DNA from: Microcoleus sp. FACHB-DQ6
Lineage (GTDB): Bacteria > Cyanobacteriota > Cyanobacteriia > Cyanobacteriales > Microcoleaceae
Reading direction: 5' to 3'
Assembly (NCBI GenBank): GCA_014695175.1
Contig: JACJNV010000096.1
Location: forward strand, 1 to 41,466
DNA: 41,466 nt
The notes below the pieces were generated by a model. That model saw only the letters and a program-made list of their open reading frames with translations, made no database searches and was not told the DNA's origin. The translations under genes were made by a program, and so were the position numbers. Of this stretch, positions 39,805 to 41,466 are shown piece by piece (position 1 is the stretch's first letter; every line of letters begins with the position of its first letter).

Positions 39805-40344
39805 CTATAACAGCTTAAACCCTTCAAATTCGACTGCAAAGCCTTCACCTTGGGGAGCCGCACACATTAACCCAACTTGAACGATTGGTGACTCAGTTAG
39901 ATATGCCAGGCGCATCATTGAATAGTCTTCCCCATTCAACGAGTATTGCACTTCCACGGTTTCAGCTCGGCGCTTTACCCGCAGCCACAGGGAAACAGGC
40001 GGCACTTCAAGCGGCATAACAGACCAATCGGAATAGTCTCGTGTCACAACCGCACTTACGTTTTGCACTCCCTCAACAAACTCAATGCCCCACTTGAGCC
40101 AGATATTTTCGCTCTCTCGAATCATCAATCCTGCTTGATCGTAGAGCGATCGATAGCAACCAGTAATTTTGACTTCGGCTGTAAAGTCGCCTGACACTCG
40201 ACGGTAGTAAAAGTTGCCGTTATCGCGAATGAATCCGTAATGAGTTTGCCGCCAAAAGTCAGTCTTTGCGCCTGCGGTAATGTGGATAACATCGTTATCC
40301 TCATGCCATTGTAAAGGTTCGTTGTACCATTGCATTGTTTGCAT
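39805..40344 (-). CDS. DUF1349-family protein (concanavalin-like fold)
   Basis: 179 aa. The family pattern is clear: WYNEPLQWHEDNDVIHITAG, KTDFWRQTHYGFIRDNGNFY, DFTAEVKITG...YDQAGLMIRES, IWLKWGIEFVEG and VQVGLMCAAPQGEGFAVEF. These proteins are predicted to have a concanavalin A-like beta sandwich and relate to yeast Ree1; their function is poorly known. The ATG at 40344 has AGGAG 9 nt upstream. The upstream CPBP protease gene ends 6 bp before, so the pair is an operon. Confidence 0.88.
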   Translation of the reverse strand: MQTMQWYNEPLQWHEDNDVIHITAGAKTDFWRQTHYGFIRDNGNFYYRRVSGDFTAEVKITGCYRSLYDQAGLMIRESENIWLKWGIEFVEGVQNVSAVVTRDYSDWSVMPLEVPPVSLWLRVKRRAETVEVQYSLNGEDYSMMRLAYLTESPIVQVGLMCAAPQGEGFAVEFEGFKLL

Positions 40345-40350
40345 CTCCTG

Positions 40351-41121
40351 CTAACTTCCTCCAATTCCGTGCAGTACCAAATCGGCCAAAAAATGAGATA
40401 ACATTGCGTATTCTAATCCCCAACGCCAGTAAAGAAAACCAAAGGGAATTCCTAAGACGGCATTGAGTGTAATGGTGCGGAGAATGACGATCGGAGTTAA
40501 TGCCCAGACATTCGCAGCCGCAGGCAAATGACCCACACCAAACAATATTGCAGCCGCCACGATCGCCAGCCAAAAAATCAATGTAGAGGGTTGCGGTTTG
40601 TCTCGCTCAAAAATCTTCCAAAGTAGCCACGCCATCAATGTCATACCGAACAGTCGCAACAAGAGTTCTTCGGTGATGCCTCCGTAGAAGGAAGCTAATA
40701 TGCGTTTCCAGAGATCAATTTCTAGCGTTGTTGGAGTTGCCATTGGCGGCATCCAAGGTTGGAAAGCTAAACTCAATCCAATCAGGACGATTCCACCGAT
40801 GCAGCCTACAATTAGCGCCGTGTTAAGGGCAGATTTAGATATTGGCGCCAAAGGCTGTCGATATACCAAAGCACGAGCTATGGGCGTATCAAGTCCGATC
40901 GAGTTACCGAGGCGAAGTCCAATCCAACAAAAGAGAATTAGAAAAATTCCGGTTTGCAGGGCGGAGGCGATCGCCACAACAGGTAGCGGTGCAGGCAATT
41001 GACTTACTGCCGGATTGAGAGACAGCGCATAAGGGAACACCGCCAAGCTTCCCAAACTACCCAGAAACGCCCAGAACAATGCCAATCGGAAGTAATGATT
41101 TTTTGCAGTGTTAGCAGACAT
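40351..41121 (-). CDS. CPBP-family intramembrane metalloprotease
   Basis: 256 aa with about seven to eight membrane helices. The three CPBP (Abi) motifs are present: ITEELLLRLF (EExxxR), LFGVGHLP (FxxxH) and LSHFLADL (HxxxD). Family members are membrane-embedded glutamate proteases related to eukaryotic Rce1; some act in bacteriocin self-immunity and others in protein sorting. The start codon at 41121 has no strong ribosome site. It leads a two-gene unit with the DUF1349 gene. No obvious substrate gene is adjacent. Confidence 0.88.
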   Translation of the reverse strand: MSANTAKNHYFRLALFWAFLGSLGSLAVFPYALSLNPAVSQLPAPLPVVAIASALQTGIFLILFCWIGLRLGNSIGLDTPIARALVYRQPLAPISKSALNTALIVGCIGGIVLIGLSLAFQPWMPPMATPTTLEIDLWKRILASFYGGITEELLLRLFGMTLMAWLLWKIFERDKPQPSTLIFWLAIVAAAILFGVGHLPAAANVWALTPIVILRTITLNAVLGIPFGFLYWRWGLEYAMLSHFLADLVLHGIGGS

Positions 41122-41156
41122 AATTTTTGAGAAAAAAACGAATCAATTACACTAAA

Positions 41157-41310
41157 TCAGTCTTGAATAGGGAGTGTAAACCAAAACGTTGCCCCCCGAT
41201 CGGGACTGCTGATGACTCCAATTTCGCCGCCGTGCGCCGCGATAATTTGCCTACACATATACAGCCCCAAACCGAGACTGAGCGATATCCGCCCATCGCG
41301 CCCCCGAATG
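41157..41310 (-). pseudogene. Histidine-kinase C-terminal remnant truncated by a repeat
   Basis: The minus-strand frame reads [20 protein letters not shown], then [18 protein letters not shown] and stops at 41157. This is the G2 box and last strand of a HATPase domain. The coding similarity ends near 41310, exactly where the dispersed repeat (41311-41455) begins, so all upstream domains are absent at this site. Confidence 0.8.
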
Positions 41311-41455
41311 ACTGAAAGCATCCAGGATACAAGCCCCCGGATTCATCCGTCCAGAAATAAAAAACCTGTATCCGATGAAACTTGCCCCCCGAATTTATCC
41401 GTGGGGTCAATGCTTCAATCTAAAATCTAAAATCTAAAATCTAAAATCGATTGAC
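41311..41455. repeat. Dispersed repeat with AATCTAA tail, copy 2
   Basis: Same order of blocks as 20781-20873: GAAAGCATCCAGGATACAAG, CCCCCG..., GTGGGGTCAATGCTTCAATC and four TAAAATC heptamers, then CGATTGAC. An extra 52 bp in the middle begins GGATTCATCCGTCC and ends before GAATTTATCCGTGG, so the copy holds an internal imperfect direct repeat that is collapsed in copy 1. Confidence 0.85.
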
Positions 41456-41466
41456 TGTCAATGAAG

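Noticed and set aside
40125-40573. Minus-strand frames overlapping the DUF1349 and CPBP genes.
   Set aside because: They are out-of-frame shadows of the two well-supported genes.

Overview
The window looks like chromosome of a filamentous, Microcoleus/Oscillatoria-type cyanobacterium. The signs are a PsaK-like photosystem I subunit, a high-light-inducible protein, ctaA/ctaB, an ethylene-receptor-type histidine kinase, very frequent HIP1 octamers (GCGATCGC) in genes and gaps, heptanucleotide short tandem repeats (CCCAATT-, GAAGGAA- and AATCTAA-type) and many small dispersed palindromes. No rRNA, tRNA or CRISPR array was seen.

Layout. 1-2.7 kb: 5' end of ispE and rsmA on the minus strand, with an ethylene-receptor-like sensor kinase between them on the plus strand. 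2.9-6.6 kb: galK, a cupin, an SRPBCC protein and a baeRF-type protein. 6.8-10.3 kb: a membrane protein, a small methyltransferase flanked by two remnants of WD40-protein C-termini, a YcaC-like hydrolase and a membrane-tailed ABM-fold protein. 10.3-10.6 kb: right end of an IS200/IS605 element with a tnpB stump. 10.8-13.8 kb: psaK-like, hli and hflX; hflX has no canonical start codon. 13.8-17.7 kb: a strong promoter, a small PEP-CTERM protein, grxC-gshB and a Gfo/Idh/MocA oxidoreductase. 17.8-23.6 kb: a CHAT-FHA fusion with a small partner, and a BcsA-like glycosyltransferase. 23.6-24.3 kb: gene debris.

24.4-28.1 kb is the most interesting stretch. It encodes a borosin-type alpha-N-methyltransferase resembling SonM, two TPR proteins, and a 92-residue precursor with a SonA-like leader and a Pro/Asp-rich tail, closed by a terminator. 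I read this as a split-borosin RiPP locus. It is followed by a 1781-residue Ser/Thr kinase-ATPase-GAF-SpoIIE phosphatase.

33.9-41.5 kb: a periplasmic-binding-protein-like protein, an unrecognised 395-aa protein, ctaA-ctaB (heme A synthesis), an orphan LuxR-type HTH, a DUF1349 protein with a CPBP protease, and a histidine-kinase stump cut off by a dispersed repeat that also occurs at 20.8 kb.

All assignments come from reading the sequence and from remembered family motifs. No database search was run.
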